A stretch of 19,942 nucleotides of DNA from assembly GCA_900771185.1 (NCBI GenBank), contig CAAGND010000291.1, positions 1 to 19,942 on the forward strand, read 5' to 3'. The stretch comes from Clostridia bacterium. GTDB lineage: Bacteria > Bacillota > Clostridia > Oscillospirales > Acutalibacteraceae. Below are positions 7,744 to 14,049 of this stretch, piece after piece (position 1 is the stretch's first letter; each line of letters begins with the position of its first letter). The position numbers and the translations under genes were made by a program. The notes beneath the pieces were generated by a model that had not been told where the DNA came from, made no database searches, and saw only the letters and a program-made list of their open reading frames with translations.

Positions 7744-8772
7744 TTATTGTTCGGGATTGAGCTTGTATGCGAAGGGGAGAATACTTCTGACATCCTTTGC
7801 AACATCGTCAAAGGCTTCCGGTGTCAGAGACTGGGCACCGTCGCAGAGCGCGTGTGCGGGATCGTTGTGAACCTCTATTATCAGTCCGTCGGCGCCTGCG
7901 GCAGCAGCGGCGAGTGCCATGGGCTTGACAAGCTTTGAGATTCCTGTCGCATGGCTCGGATCGATTATGACCGGAAGATGTGAAAGAGTTTTCAGCGATG
8001 GAACAGCTGAAATATCGAGGGTGTTTCTGGTATAGGTCTCAAAGGTTCTGATGCCGCGTTCACAGAGAATGACGTTTTCGTTGCCGCCCGCCATGATGTA
8101 TTCGGCGCTCATGAGCAGCTCCTGAAGGGTGCTTGACAGACCTCTTTTGAGAAGTATGGGCTTGTTTGTTTTTCCAAGCTCTTTGAGCAGCTCAAAGTTC
8201 TGCATGTTGCGCGCGCCGACCTGGATAACGTCCACTTCGTCAAAGAGCGGGAGCTGTGAGAGATCCATAATCTCAGTGACAATAGGCATGCCGGTGAGCT
8301 TCTTTGCTTCAAGCAGAAGCTTTATGCCCTCGCCGCGGAGTCCCTGGAAAGCGTAAGGCGAGGTGCGGGGCTTGAATGCGCCGCCGCGCAGAAGTGTGGC
8401 ACCCGATTTCTTGACAGCCTGAGCTATTGCGCAAACCTGTTCGCTTGATTCAACCGAGCAGGGGCCGGCTATCATCTGGAAGTTCCCGCCGCCGATTTTG
8501 ATATCTTTTTCCTTGTCTATAACAATTACAGAATCATCAGGATGGAATTTTCTGTTTGCGTTCTTGTATGGCTCCTGTATGCGCTTGACGTCCTCGACTA
8601 TATCGAGTGCTTTGATGAGGTTGATGTCGATTCCAGATGTGTCGCCGATAAGTCCGAGAATTGTCTGATTTGCGCCGGTGCTGACATGAATGTCAATGCC
8701 GAGACTTTTGAGCCAGTTTGTGAGATTGTCAAGTTGATCCTGACGGTGTTTTTCCTTTAAAATTACTACCAT
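7744..8772 (-). CDS. aroF: 3-deoxy-7-phosphoheptulonate (DAHP) synthase, type I-beta
   Basis: A 342-residue first enzyme of the shikimate pathway, condensing PEP and erythrose-4-phosphate. Residues 1-75 form a small ferredoxin-like domain of the type used for allosteric control in Thermotoga-type DAHP synthases. The barrel carries AGPCSVES (102-109, metal ligand Cys105), LRGGAFKPRTSPY (128-140), KRG (209-211), ERG (238-240), DPSHATG (271-277, metal ligand His274), Glu300 and Asp311. There is no chorismate mutase fusion. GGAGG lies 8 bases before the ATG. It is the first structural gene of the operon, 41 bases after the attenuator hairpin, so all genes behind it depend on read-through of that terminator. 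Confidence 0.97.
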   Translation of the reverse strand: MVVILKEKHRQDQLDNLTNWLKSLGIDIHVSTGANQTILGLIGDTSGIDINLIKALDIVEDVKRIQEPYKNANRKFHPDDSVIVIDKEKDIKIGGGNFQMIAGPCSVESSEQVCAIAQAVKKSGATLLRGGAFKPRTSPYAFQGLRGEGIKLLLEAKKLTGMPIVTEIMDLSQLPLFDEVDVIQVGARNMQNFELLKELGKTNKPILLKRGLSSTLQELLMSAEYIMAGGNENVILCERGIRTFETYTRNTLDISAVPSLKTLSHLPVIIDPSHATGISKLVKPMALAAAAAGADGLIIEVHNDPAHALCDGAQSLTPEAFDDVAKDVRSILPFAYKLNPEQ

Positions 8773-8813
8773 GATTTTATCCTCCGTATGTCAAATATGG
8801 TTTTATGAAAAAA

Positions 8814-8839
8814 TCCCCGCAGCGTTTTAGCTGCGGGGA
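8814..8839 (-). terminator. Attenuator: intrinsic terminator in the aro operon leader
   Basis: On the minus-strand RNA, TCCCCGCAGC (8839-8830) pairs perfectly with GCTGCGGGGA (8823-8814) around a 6-base loop and runs straight into six U residues. It lies between the leader peptide stop (8867) and the aroF start (8772), 5' to all eight structural genes, so it must be conditionally bypassed. Part of its 5' arm and loop is also complementary to 8912-8902, giving an antiterminator alternative. Confidence 0.93.
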
Positions 8840-8970
8840 ATCTGTTACCTTGAATATGTGTGCGCATTATGCACGGCAAAGTACGGATGAAGCCCTGTTA
8901 TCAGCTAAACGCGAAAAAGCCTTACCAAAGTAAAAGTAGGTAAAGCTAAAGTAAAAGTAATATTTAGCTG
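8822..8970 (-). promoter_or_regulatory. Alternative leader RNA pairings (pause, antiterminator)
   Basis: Four complementary segments are visible on the minus-strand RNA. A is CAGCTAAA (8970-8963), just before the Tyr/Phe codon run. B is TTTAGCT (8950-8944), inside the run. C is GCGTTTAGCTG (8912-8902), after the run. D is CAGCTAAAACGC (8833-8822), which overlaps the terminator 5' arm and loop. A can pair with B (7 bp) or with C (8 bp). C can pair with D (11 bp with one bulged A), which destroys the terminator; a GGG at 8895-8893 might extend this against the CCCC of the terminator. Inference: a ribosome stalled in the run masks A and frees C to form the antiterminator. Confidence 0.75.
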
Positions 8971-8992
8971 TCAAGGTTTTTAAGCGATTCAT
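8867..8992 (-). CDS. Tyr/Phe-rich leader peptide of the aromatic operon
   Basis: A 41-codon frame ending in TAA. Codons 11-22 read YYFYFSFTYFYF: 10 of 12 are Tyr or Phe, with five of each, and another Phe follows at codon 26. It contains no Trp, matching an operon that serves the Phe and Tyr branches and carries no trp genes. The ATG at 8992 is about 26 bases after the predicted transcription start; AGGG 6 bases upstream is only a weak ribosome binding site. The frame is open back to an ATG at 9067, but that lies upstream of the promoter and cannot be on the transcript. The stop is 27 bases before the terminator stem. It is comparable in logic to the enterobacterial pheA leader peptide, though unrelated in sequence. 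It probably has no function as a peptide. Confidence 0.85.
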   Translation of the reverse strand: MNRLKTLTAKYYFYFSFTYFYFGKAFSRLADNRASSVLCRA

Positions 8993-9024
8993 GTCAAACC
9001 CTGCGCTTTCATCGTATTGTCCAT

Positions 9025-9053
9025 ATGATAACAGCCCGAAAACGATTTGTAAA
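9025..9053 (-). promoter_or_regulatory. Sigma-A-like promoter of the aromatic operon
   Basis: On the minus strand, TTTACA (9053-9048, 5 of 6 to TTGACA) is separated by exactly 17 bases from TATCAT (9030-9025, 5 of 6 to TATAAT). The predicted start is near 9018, giving a leader of about 245 bases before aroF that contains the leader peptide and attenuator. Confidence 0.75.
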
Positions 9054-9163
9054 GGGGAAAAACACAAAAAAATGAAAAGAATTTATGATTTTGTTGTATT
9101 TCATAAAATCTTTCAAATTATCGCGGAGACTTTTCGTCAAATTCAATGTTCCATTCTTTGAGA

Positions 9164-9192
9164 TTGGATTTTTTTCAAAACGGTGGTATAAT
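9164..9192 (+). promoter_or_regulatory. Extended -10 promoter of the sirtuin gene
   Basis: A perfect TATAAT at 9187-9192 is preceded by TGG (9184-9186), making an extended -10, and by a weak -35 TTGGAT (9164-9169) at 17 bases. The predicted start is near 9199, about 26 bases before the sirtuin ATG. It is divergent from the aro promoter; nothing else was recognised in the roughly 110 bases between the two. Confidence 0.7.
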
Positions 9193-9224
9193 CAAACAGT
9201 AAATTGAGTTTACGTGGCGATATT

Positions 9225-9944
9225 ATGACCGACATGCTTCAAAAAATAGTCGATGAATCACAACATATGGTGTTTTTCGGCGGAGCCGGAGTTTCAACGG
9301 AGAGCGGGATTCCGGATTTCCGCAGTACAGACGGACTTTATAATCAGAAATACGACTATCCTCCGGAGACTATTTTAAGTCACACATTTTTTGAGAGAAA
9401 ACCCGATGTTTTCTTTAAATTTTACAGGGATAAGATTCTGTCATGCTCTCTTTCGGCAAAGCCCAATGCCGCTCATGAAAAGCTCTTTGAGCTTGAGCAG
9501 GCGGGGAAGCTCAGCGCCGTAGTCACCCAGAACATAGACGGTCTGCATTACGCTGCGGGAAACAGACAGGTTTTTGAGCTTCACGGCAGTATCCACAGAA
9601 ACTTTTGCGAACGGTGCGGCAAATTTTACGATGCGCGGTTTATGATGAAGTCGCAGGGAGTTCCGAAATGCGAATGCGGTGGGAGTATAAAGCCGGATGT
9701 GGTTTTGTATGAGGAGGCGCTTGACGACGCAACGGTAACGGGTGCCGTGAAAGCGATTTCTGAGGCTGACACGCTTATAATAGCCGGGACGAGTATGACG
9801 GTATATCCTGCGGCAGGGCTTGTCCGTTATTTTTCGGGGAAACACCTCGTTGTTATAAATATGAGCCCCACTTCGGCGGACAGCAGTGCGGAGCTGCTTA
9901 TAAACGGCAGAGTGGGAGAGATTCTGTCAAAAGTAACCGTTTAA
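9225..9944 (+). CDS. Sirtuin-family NAD-dependent protein deacylase
   Basis: A 239-residue Sir2-family enzyme that uses NAD to remove acyl groups from lysine, releasing nicotinamide and O-acyl-ADP-ribose. Visible are the NAD motif GAGVSTESGIPDFRS (20-34), TQNIDGLH (101-108), the catalytic His120 in LHGS, a four-Cys zinc site (Cys128, 131, 149, 151), KPDVVLYEE (156-164), GTSMTVYPA (188-196) and the late INMSPTS (211-217). The start is taken as ATG 9225; ATG 9234 is also possible, and a TTG at 9204 is too close to the predicted transcription start. The ribosome binding site is weak. Its stop codon overlaps the Shine-Dalgarno of the next gene, so the two are coupled. Similar proteins are often labelled CobB; acyl preference is not readable here. 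Confidence 0.95.
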   Translation: MTDMLQKIVDESQHMVFFGGAGVSTESGIPDFRSTDGLYNQKYDYPPETILSHTFFERKPDVFFKFYRDKILSCSLSAKPNAAHEKLFELEQAGKLSAVVTQNIDGLHYAAGNRQVFELHGSIHRNFCERCGKFYDARFMMKSQGVPKCECGGSIKPDVVLYEEALDDATVTGAVKAISEADTLIIAGTSMTVYPAAGLVRYFSGKHLVVINMSPTSADSSAELLINGRVGEILSKVTV

Positions 9945-9956
9945 GGAGGAAACGCT

Positions 9957-10466
9957 GTGACGGGAGAAAACAAAAACCTGCTGCGTGCGGCGGAAATTTT
10001 GGAGCGGGTAACACCGTTCAGCGGCAGAAACTGCGGCTCTCTTTGCGGCGCGGTTTGCTGCAAAGGCGGCGATAATGACGGCATGGAGCTTTTTCCGGGA
10101 GAGTGTGAACTGCTGGCAGGGGAGAAGGGCTTTAAAGTTGTGGAGTCGCAGGGCGAAAATCCGCGCCGGATACTCGTCTGTGACGGCGGGTGCGACAGGC
10201 GCAAGCGTCCGCTTGCATGCAGATTTTTTCCGCTGTTTCCGTTGGCGGTCGAGCATGACGGAGAGATAAAAATTATCCCCGTACCCGACCCGAGAGCCGC
10301 CGTGTGTCCGCTGATTTCGCACAGCAGAGAAATATCAAAACGGTTTTACCGCTCGGTCAGACTTGCCGGTAAATATCTGATAAGGGATAAAGAGTGCCGC
10401 GACTATCTTCTTAATCTTAGCTCGGAAATTCAGGAAATAGCGGATTTGGCATCAAAAATGGTGTAA
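9957..10466 (+). CDS. Small cysteine-cluster protein (YkgJ-like zinc/iron-chelating type)
   Basis: A 169-residue cytosolic protein with an N-terminal CxxxCxxxCC cluster (Cys26, 30, 34, 35) and further Cys at 50, 75, 79, 88 and 117. The spacing and the RPLACRFFP segment near 85-92 resemble the YkgJ-type putative metal-chelating cluster proteins, which have no firmly established reaction. It starts with GTG at 9957, 7 bases after AAGGAGG, and the ribosome binding site touches the sirtuin stop codon 12 bases upstream, so it is the second gene of a two-gene operon. No signal peptide or membrane segment is seen. Metal binding is inferred from the Cys pattern only. Confidence 0.8.
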   Translation: MTGENKNLLRAAEILERVTPFSGRNCGSLCGAVCCKGGDNDGMELFPGECELLAGEKGFKVVESQGENPRRILVCDGGCDRRKRPLACRFFPLFPLAVEHDGEIKIIPVPDPRAAVCPLISHSREISKRFYRSVRLAGKYLIRDKECRDYLLNLSSEIQEIADLASKMV

Positions 10467-10506
10467 GATGGCGGCACGTTCAGCGCAGAACAAAAAGCAA
10501 AACAAA

Positions 10507-10566
10507 AAGTGGCTATAAAGTACATATACGAAAAATGAGATGTATTTTTGTACTTTATAGCCACTT
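10507..10566. terminator. Bidirectional terminator, 18-bp perfect stem
   Basis: AAGTGGCTATAAAGTACA (10507-10524) is perfectly complementary to 10549-10566. T-rich tracts follow on both strands (GATTTTT on plus; TTTTTGTTTTG on minus). It sits between the convergent cysteine-cluster gene and the GH35 gene and can end both transcripts. The rest of 10467-10695 holds nothing else recognisable. Confidence 0.85.
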
Positions 10567-10695
10567 GATTTTTGTTATAATATCATTTTGCTTTTTTAAG
10601 CGCTCTTTAACCCACTTGCGGTGCCTTTGTATAGCTTCGGGGTGAAGAAAACGCTTTTTGAATCTGAATGCGACAGTCCTGAATATTACTGTTGT

Positions 10696-12435
10696 TTATC
10701 CCAAATCCGGTTTGTCGGTGATTTCGACACACGGAGTTTCAAATCCCTCAAGCTCGAGGACGATAATCTCATTTTCCTCCTTCAGCAGCGCGCCGGGAAG
10801 ATAGAGTGCTTTTTGCGGACCTATGCTCCAATATCTGCCGAGATTGAACCCGTTAATGTATACACAGCCCTTCTTAAAACCGTTGAGATGTACGAAGCAG
10901 TCGGCATTGCTTTGAGCTTTGAAACTGCCTCTCAGAAACAGCGGATAGCTGTTGTCCGATTTTGAAAAATCAATCTTATCGGTGTTGTCGAGAGGTATTG
11001 TGTATATGTCATATCCCATAAGATTCTGATTTCCGTATCTTACGGCATCAATACCCTTGCGGTCATAGAGGTGCTCACCGTAGTTGACCCTGCCCATGGC
11101 GTCAACAAGCACGCCGACTGTGCAGCCGTTTTCACATCCGTCAAACTTAAGCTTGTTATAGTTTTCCGTTTGTTCTTCACGGCGGTCTATAATGCCTTTT
11201 CTGTCACCGTCTATGTATATGTGTGCCCTGTCATGAACTCCCGCAACAGTGAGCTCGCGCGCGTCGTATGTCTGTTCAAGCTTTGTCTCGTAATATATCA
11301 TGCCGGTGTTTTGCCCGTAATATTCCATTGCTTCGGGCAGAGGGGAGCGGTGTTTTTCTGAAATATTGCCGAGGTTTTGAAGCAGTGAAGTGCTCTCGTT
11401 AAGCTCAACTTTTCCTATGTTCTGGAGCGTGGGGGATTCAGGCAGCTCACACGGCTTAATACCCTGATGATTCAGCATCAGCTCGCGGACTGCATGATAT
11501 GCCGGGGTGTAGTCGCCCCACTCGGTCAGGAGAGCGCTGTAATCGTAGCTTGTGACGGTCGGAAGATAGTTGTCGTAGTAGTTGGCACCTGCAGTGAAGC
11601 CGAAATTGGTCCCTCCGTGGAACATGTAGAAATTGAAGCTCGCGTCGCTGTCAAGAAAATCCTTTATCTCCCTGACAACGCTCTCAGGCTCACGAGTGTG
11701 ATGCTCTCCGCCCCAGTGGTCGAACCAGCCGCACCAGAATTCCGTACACATCTTCGGCGCCCTTTCACAAAAACGGTCAAGGGCTTTGAAATTTTCTTTT
11801 GCTCCTGAGCCGAAATTGAGTGTTTTGAAAACATCGGGGAGAGTTCCGCCGGAGAGCATGCTGTTGTCGTCTCCGTCGGAGGTGAAGAGCAGAACCTCCG
11901 TGCCGCAGTTGAGCATAAGCTGCTTTATAAAACGCAGATAGTCCTTGTCGTTGCCGTAGCTGCCGTATTCGTTTTCTATCTGCATGGCAATAATATTGCC
12001 GCCTTTGGTCTGCTGCATATCACCGATTTCCTCATACAGTCTGTGATAAAAATCGGAAACATGCTCAAGATATTCGGGATAATAACAGCGCACACGCATA
12101 TTGCGGTCGCGAAGAAGCCAGGCGGGCAACCCGCCGAAATCCCATTCGGCGCATATATACGGTCCGGGTCTGACTATTGCATAGAGCCCGACCTTTTGAG
12201 CAGTCTGCAAAAAACGCCTTATATCAAGCCTCCCTGTAAAATCGAACTGCCCCTTTTGAGGCTCGTGCAGATTCCAGCACACATAGGTTTCAACCGTGTT
12301 GAAGCCTGCCGCTTTGAGCTTTTTCAGTCTGTCTTCCCAGTATTCGGGCAGAACACGGAAATAGTGTATAGCGCCGGAATAGATGTGAAACTTTTCACCG
12401 TTCATTTCAAAACTGTCGCCGTTTATTTTTAACAT
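10696..12435 (-). CDS. Glycoside hydrolase family 35 beta-galactosidase, intracellular
   Basis: A 579-residue GH35 enzyme expected to release terminal beta-galactose. Residues 1-320 are the TIM barrel: the YSGAIHYFRV start (19-28), ETYVCWNLHEP (49-59), RPGPYICAEWDFGGLP (89-104), the acid/base Glu156 in QIENEYG and the nucleophile Glu232 in TEFWCGWFDHWG. The rest is the usual pair of beta-sandwich domains, ending with a NGFNLGRYWSIGPQ-type segment near residue 540. There is no signal peptide, so it acts on imported galactosides. AGGAGG lies 6 bases before the ATG. The upstream DUF3795-like reading frame ends 50 bases before it; no strong separate promoter is seen, so it may share the promoter at 12959-12987. 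No sugar transporter gene is nearby. Confidence 0.95.
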   Translation of the reverse strand: MLKINGDSFEMNGEKFHIYSGAIHYFRVLPEYWEDRLKKLKAAGFNTVETYVCWNLHEPQKGQFDFTGRLDIRRFLQTAQKVGLYAIVRPGPYICAEWDFGGLPAWLLRDRNMRVRCYYPEYLEHVSDFYHRLYEEIGDMQQTKGGNIIAMQIENEYGSYGNDKDYLRFIKQLMLNCGTEVLLFTSDGDDNSMLSGGTLPDVFKTLNFGSGAKENFKALDRFCERAPKMCTEFWCGWFDHWGGEHHTREPESVVREIKDFLDSDASFNFYMFHGGTNFGFTAGANYYDNYLPTVTSYDYSALLTEWGDYTPAYHAVRELMLNHQGIKPCELPESPTLQNIGKVELNESTSLLQNLGNISEKHRSPLPEAMEYYGQNTGMIYYETKLEQTYDARELTVAGVHDRAHIYIDGDRKGIIDRREEQTENYNKLKFDGCENGCTVGVLVDAMGRVNYGEHLYDRKGIDAVRYGNQNLMGYDIYTIPLDNTDKIDFSKSDNSYPLFLRGSFKAQSNADCFVHLNGFKKGCVYINGFNLGRYWSIGPQKALYLPGALLKEENEIIVLELEGFETPCVEITDKPDLG

Positions 12436-12485
12436 AATCTTCCTCCTGACGGGATTTATAAAGTCTATGTATATGCCGATAGATG

Positions 12486-12920
12486 TTATCTTTTTCTGTA
12501 TACTATAATTTGAGGGTCTGAGCCGTTGCAGCCTTATTCACACACCAATAAGTATTCATCATCCGCAACCAGTCCATAGCATTTGTCGCTGTTCTTTTTT
12601 TCAACCTGATATCCCAGATAAATGTTGCTATCTTCAAGCAATTTGATTTTTTGACCGTTAGATAATGAATATTCCAGATTAACATATGCTCCGCATAATG
12701 CGCACAACTCGGTTATCTGAGGCATATCTTGAATCTCAAGAGCGTTGAATTCGCTGATAATCTGTTTTTTGTATTAACAAAATGTGTCTTTGCCACCGTG
12801 TTTATAGCATTTGGCAACGACACACTCTCCGCCGAAGGGATGTCCGTCTGTTTCTATGCACCCTTTACAGTTTTCTTTCATGCCGCAATTGCTGCAGTCC
12901 GCTCCGCATATTGATGCCAT
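12486..12920 (-). pseudogene. DUF3795-like gene with two in-frame TAA codons
   Basis: A single frame from ATG 12920 (GGGAGG 6 bases upstream) to a TAA at 12486 gives 144 codons, interrupted by TAA at 12774-12776 and at 12534-12536. The N-terminal part has the CGADCSNC...CKGC pattern of DUF3795-type cysteine-rich proteins. The segment after the first stop (YKKQIISEFNAL...) and the one after the second (GCNGSDPQIIVYRKR) match, as I recall them, the middle and end of intact homologues of about 145 residues, with Glu and Tyr expected at the two stop positions. There are no frameshifts. The simplest reading is a recent nonsense pseudogene; sequencing error or stop read-through are alternatives. 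An internal ATG at 12725 has no ribosome binding site. Confidence 0.75.
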
Positions 12921-12958
12921 AATAAACCTCCCACAAATTATTCCTTCCATTAATTGCA

Positions 12959-12987
12959 AGTATACGTTGTTTTCCCTGCCGCGTCAA
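12959..12987 (-). promoter_or_regulatory. Promoter of the DUF3795-like / GH35 unit
   Basis: On the minus strand, TTGACG (12987-12982) and TATACT (12964-12959) are separated by 17 bases; each matches consensus at 5 of 6. The predicted start is near 12952. The -35 box begins 4 bases after the stem of the aldolase terminator, so the two elements are packed together. Confidence 0.7.
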
Positions 12988-12991
12988 GTAA

Positions 12992-13027
12992 AGAACACCG
13001 CAGATGTAAAATCATCTGCGGTGTTCT
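12992..13027 (-). terminator. Terminator of the aldolase gene
   Basis: A perfect 15-bp stem (AGAACACCGCAGATG at 12992-13006 with its complement at 13013-13027) and a 6-base loop lie 20 bases past the aldolase stop. On the minus strand the tail is a short TTTACTT, weak but typical in position. Confidence 0.8.
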
Positions 13028-13047
13028 GCTACTAATTTTTTATAAAG

Positions 13048-13911
13048 TTAAGCTTTGTTGATTGAGCCGAAGAGCTCCATCTTTTCCTTGACGGTTCCTT
13101 TGATGGCCTCAAATCCGGGAGCGAGAAGCTTGCGGGGGTCAAAGCCCTTGCCCTGAAGATCCTTGCCCTCTTCGATATACTTTCTTGTGGCAGCCGCAAA
13201 TGTGAGCTGGCACTCCGTGTTGACGTTGATCTTTGAAACGCCGAGAGATATAGCGGTCTTTATCATGTCCTCAGGGATGCCGGTGCCGCCGTGAAGAACA
13301 AGGGGCATTTCGCCTGTGAGCTCCTGAATCTTCGCGAGAACATCGAAATTGAGACCCTGCCAGTTGGCGGGATATTTTCCGTGGATATTGCCGATACCGG
13401 CTGCGAGCATATCAACGCCGAGATCCGCTATTCTCTTGCACTCCTCGGGGTCGGCAACTTCTCCGGCGCCGATAACACCGTCCTCTTCACCGCCGATTGA
13501 GCCGACTTCTGCTTCAACGGAAATGCCCTTTGAATGGGCGAGTGCGATAAGCTCCTTAGTCTTTGCGATGTTTTCCTCAATCGGATAGTGTGAGCCGTCA
13601 AACATGACCGAGGAGAATCCGGCATCGATGGTCTTGAGAGCACCCTCATAAGAGCCGTGGTCAAGGTGGAGAGCCACAGGAACGGTGATGTTCATTTCCT
13701 CAAGCATACCGTTGACCATGCCGACGACGGTCTTGTATCCTGCCATATATTTGCCTGCACCCTCTGAAACACCGAGAATAACAGGTGAGTTGAGCTCCTG
13801 AGCGGTCATAAGGATGGCCTTTGTCCACTCAAGGTTGTTGATGTTGAACTGACCGACGGCATACTTGCCCGCCTTTGCTTCTTTGAGCATCTGAGCAGCT
13901 GAAACTAACAT
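13048..13911 (-). CDS. fba: Class II fructose-bisphosphate aldolase
   Basis: A 287-residue zinc-dependent aldolase that cleaves fructose-1,6-bisphosphate to DHAP and glyceraldehyde-3-phosphate in glycolysis. Visible motifs are HLDHG (82-86, catalytic Asp84 and zinc ligand His85), EAEVGSIGG (133-141, Glu135), zinc ligands His178 in GNIHG and His207 in LHGGTG, and KINVNTE (227-233) for substrate phosphate. Length and motifs are those of the short class II enzymes of Bacillota. A tagatose-bisphosphate role cannot be fully excluded, but nothing around it suggests one. AGGAGG lies 7 bases before the ATG. It is a single-gene unit with its own promoter and terminator. Confidence 0.96.
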   Translation of the reverse strand: MLVSAAQMLKEAKAGKYAVGQFNINNLEWTKAILMTAQELNSPVILGVSEGAGKYMAGYKTVVGMVNGMLEEMNITVPVALHLDHGSYEGALKTIDAGFSSVMFDGSHYPIEENIAKTKELIALAHSKGISVEAEVGSIGGEEDGVIGAGEVADPEECKRIADLGVDMLAAGIGNIHGKYPANWQGLNFDVLAKIQELTGEMPLVLHGGTGIPEDMIKTAISLGVSKINVNTECQLTFAAATRKYIEEGKDLQGKGFDPRKLLAPGFEAIKGTVKEKMELFGSINKA

Positions 13912-13940
13912 ATTTATTCCTCCTGAACTTTAATGAATAT

Positions 13941-13969
13941 ATTATATACCATTGCAAGGCAAAACGCAA
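13941..13969 (-). promoter_or_regulatory. Promoter of the aldolase gene
   Basis: On the minus strand, a perfect TATAAT (13946-13941) is preceded at 17 bases by TTGCGT (13969-13964, 3 of 6). The predicted start is near 13934, leaving a 22-base untranslated leader that contains the ribosome binding site. Confidence 0.65.
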
Positions 13970-14013
13970 ATATGAATATATCATTTTTTTAGTCTTTGTT
14001 TTGCCGCATAAAA

Positions 14014-14040
14014 CCCGCCGCTGTTTAAGCGGCGGCGGGC
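14014..14040 (-). terminator. Terminator of the xpt / ABC transporter operon
   Basis: A GC-rich hairpin of at least 8 bp (AGCGGCGG at 14028-14035 pairing with 14022-14015, with alternative registers using the extra CGG) lies 9 bases past the last permease stop. On the minus strand it is followed by TTTT. Confidence 0.8.
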
Positions 14041-14049
14041 ATAGAAAAA

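Noticed and set aside
8773..9053. T-box leader for the aromatic operon
   Set aside because: No T-box consensus (AGGGTGGnACCGCG-like) or Stem I features were found on the minus strand; the leader peptide model explains the terminator better.
8867..9067. 66-residue version of the leader frame starting at 9067
   Set aside because: Its first 25 codons lie across and upstream of the predicted promoter, so they would not be transcribed; the ATG at 8992 fits the transcript.
10621..10965. Plus-strand 114-codon frame
   Set aside because: Mostly antisense to the C-terminal domain of the GH35 gene and located just beyond a terminator; no supporting motifs.
12504..12509. Plus-strand TATAAT as a promoter
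   Set aside because: No -35 at suitable spacing and no plus-strand gene downstream; it lies in the tail of the DUF3795-like frame.
12534..12725. Independent 63-residue gene
   Set aside because: No ribosome binding site; the frame continues the DUF3795-like sequence on both sides of the two TAA codons, so it is a fragment of that gene.
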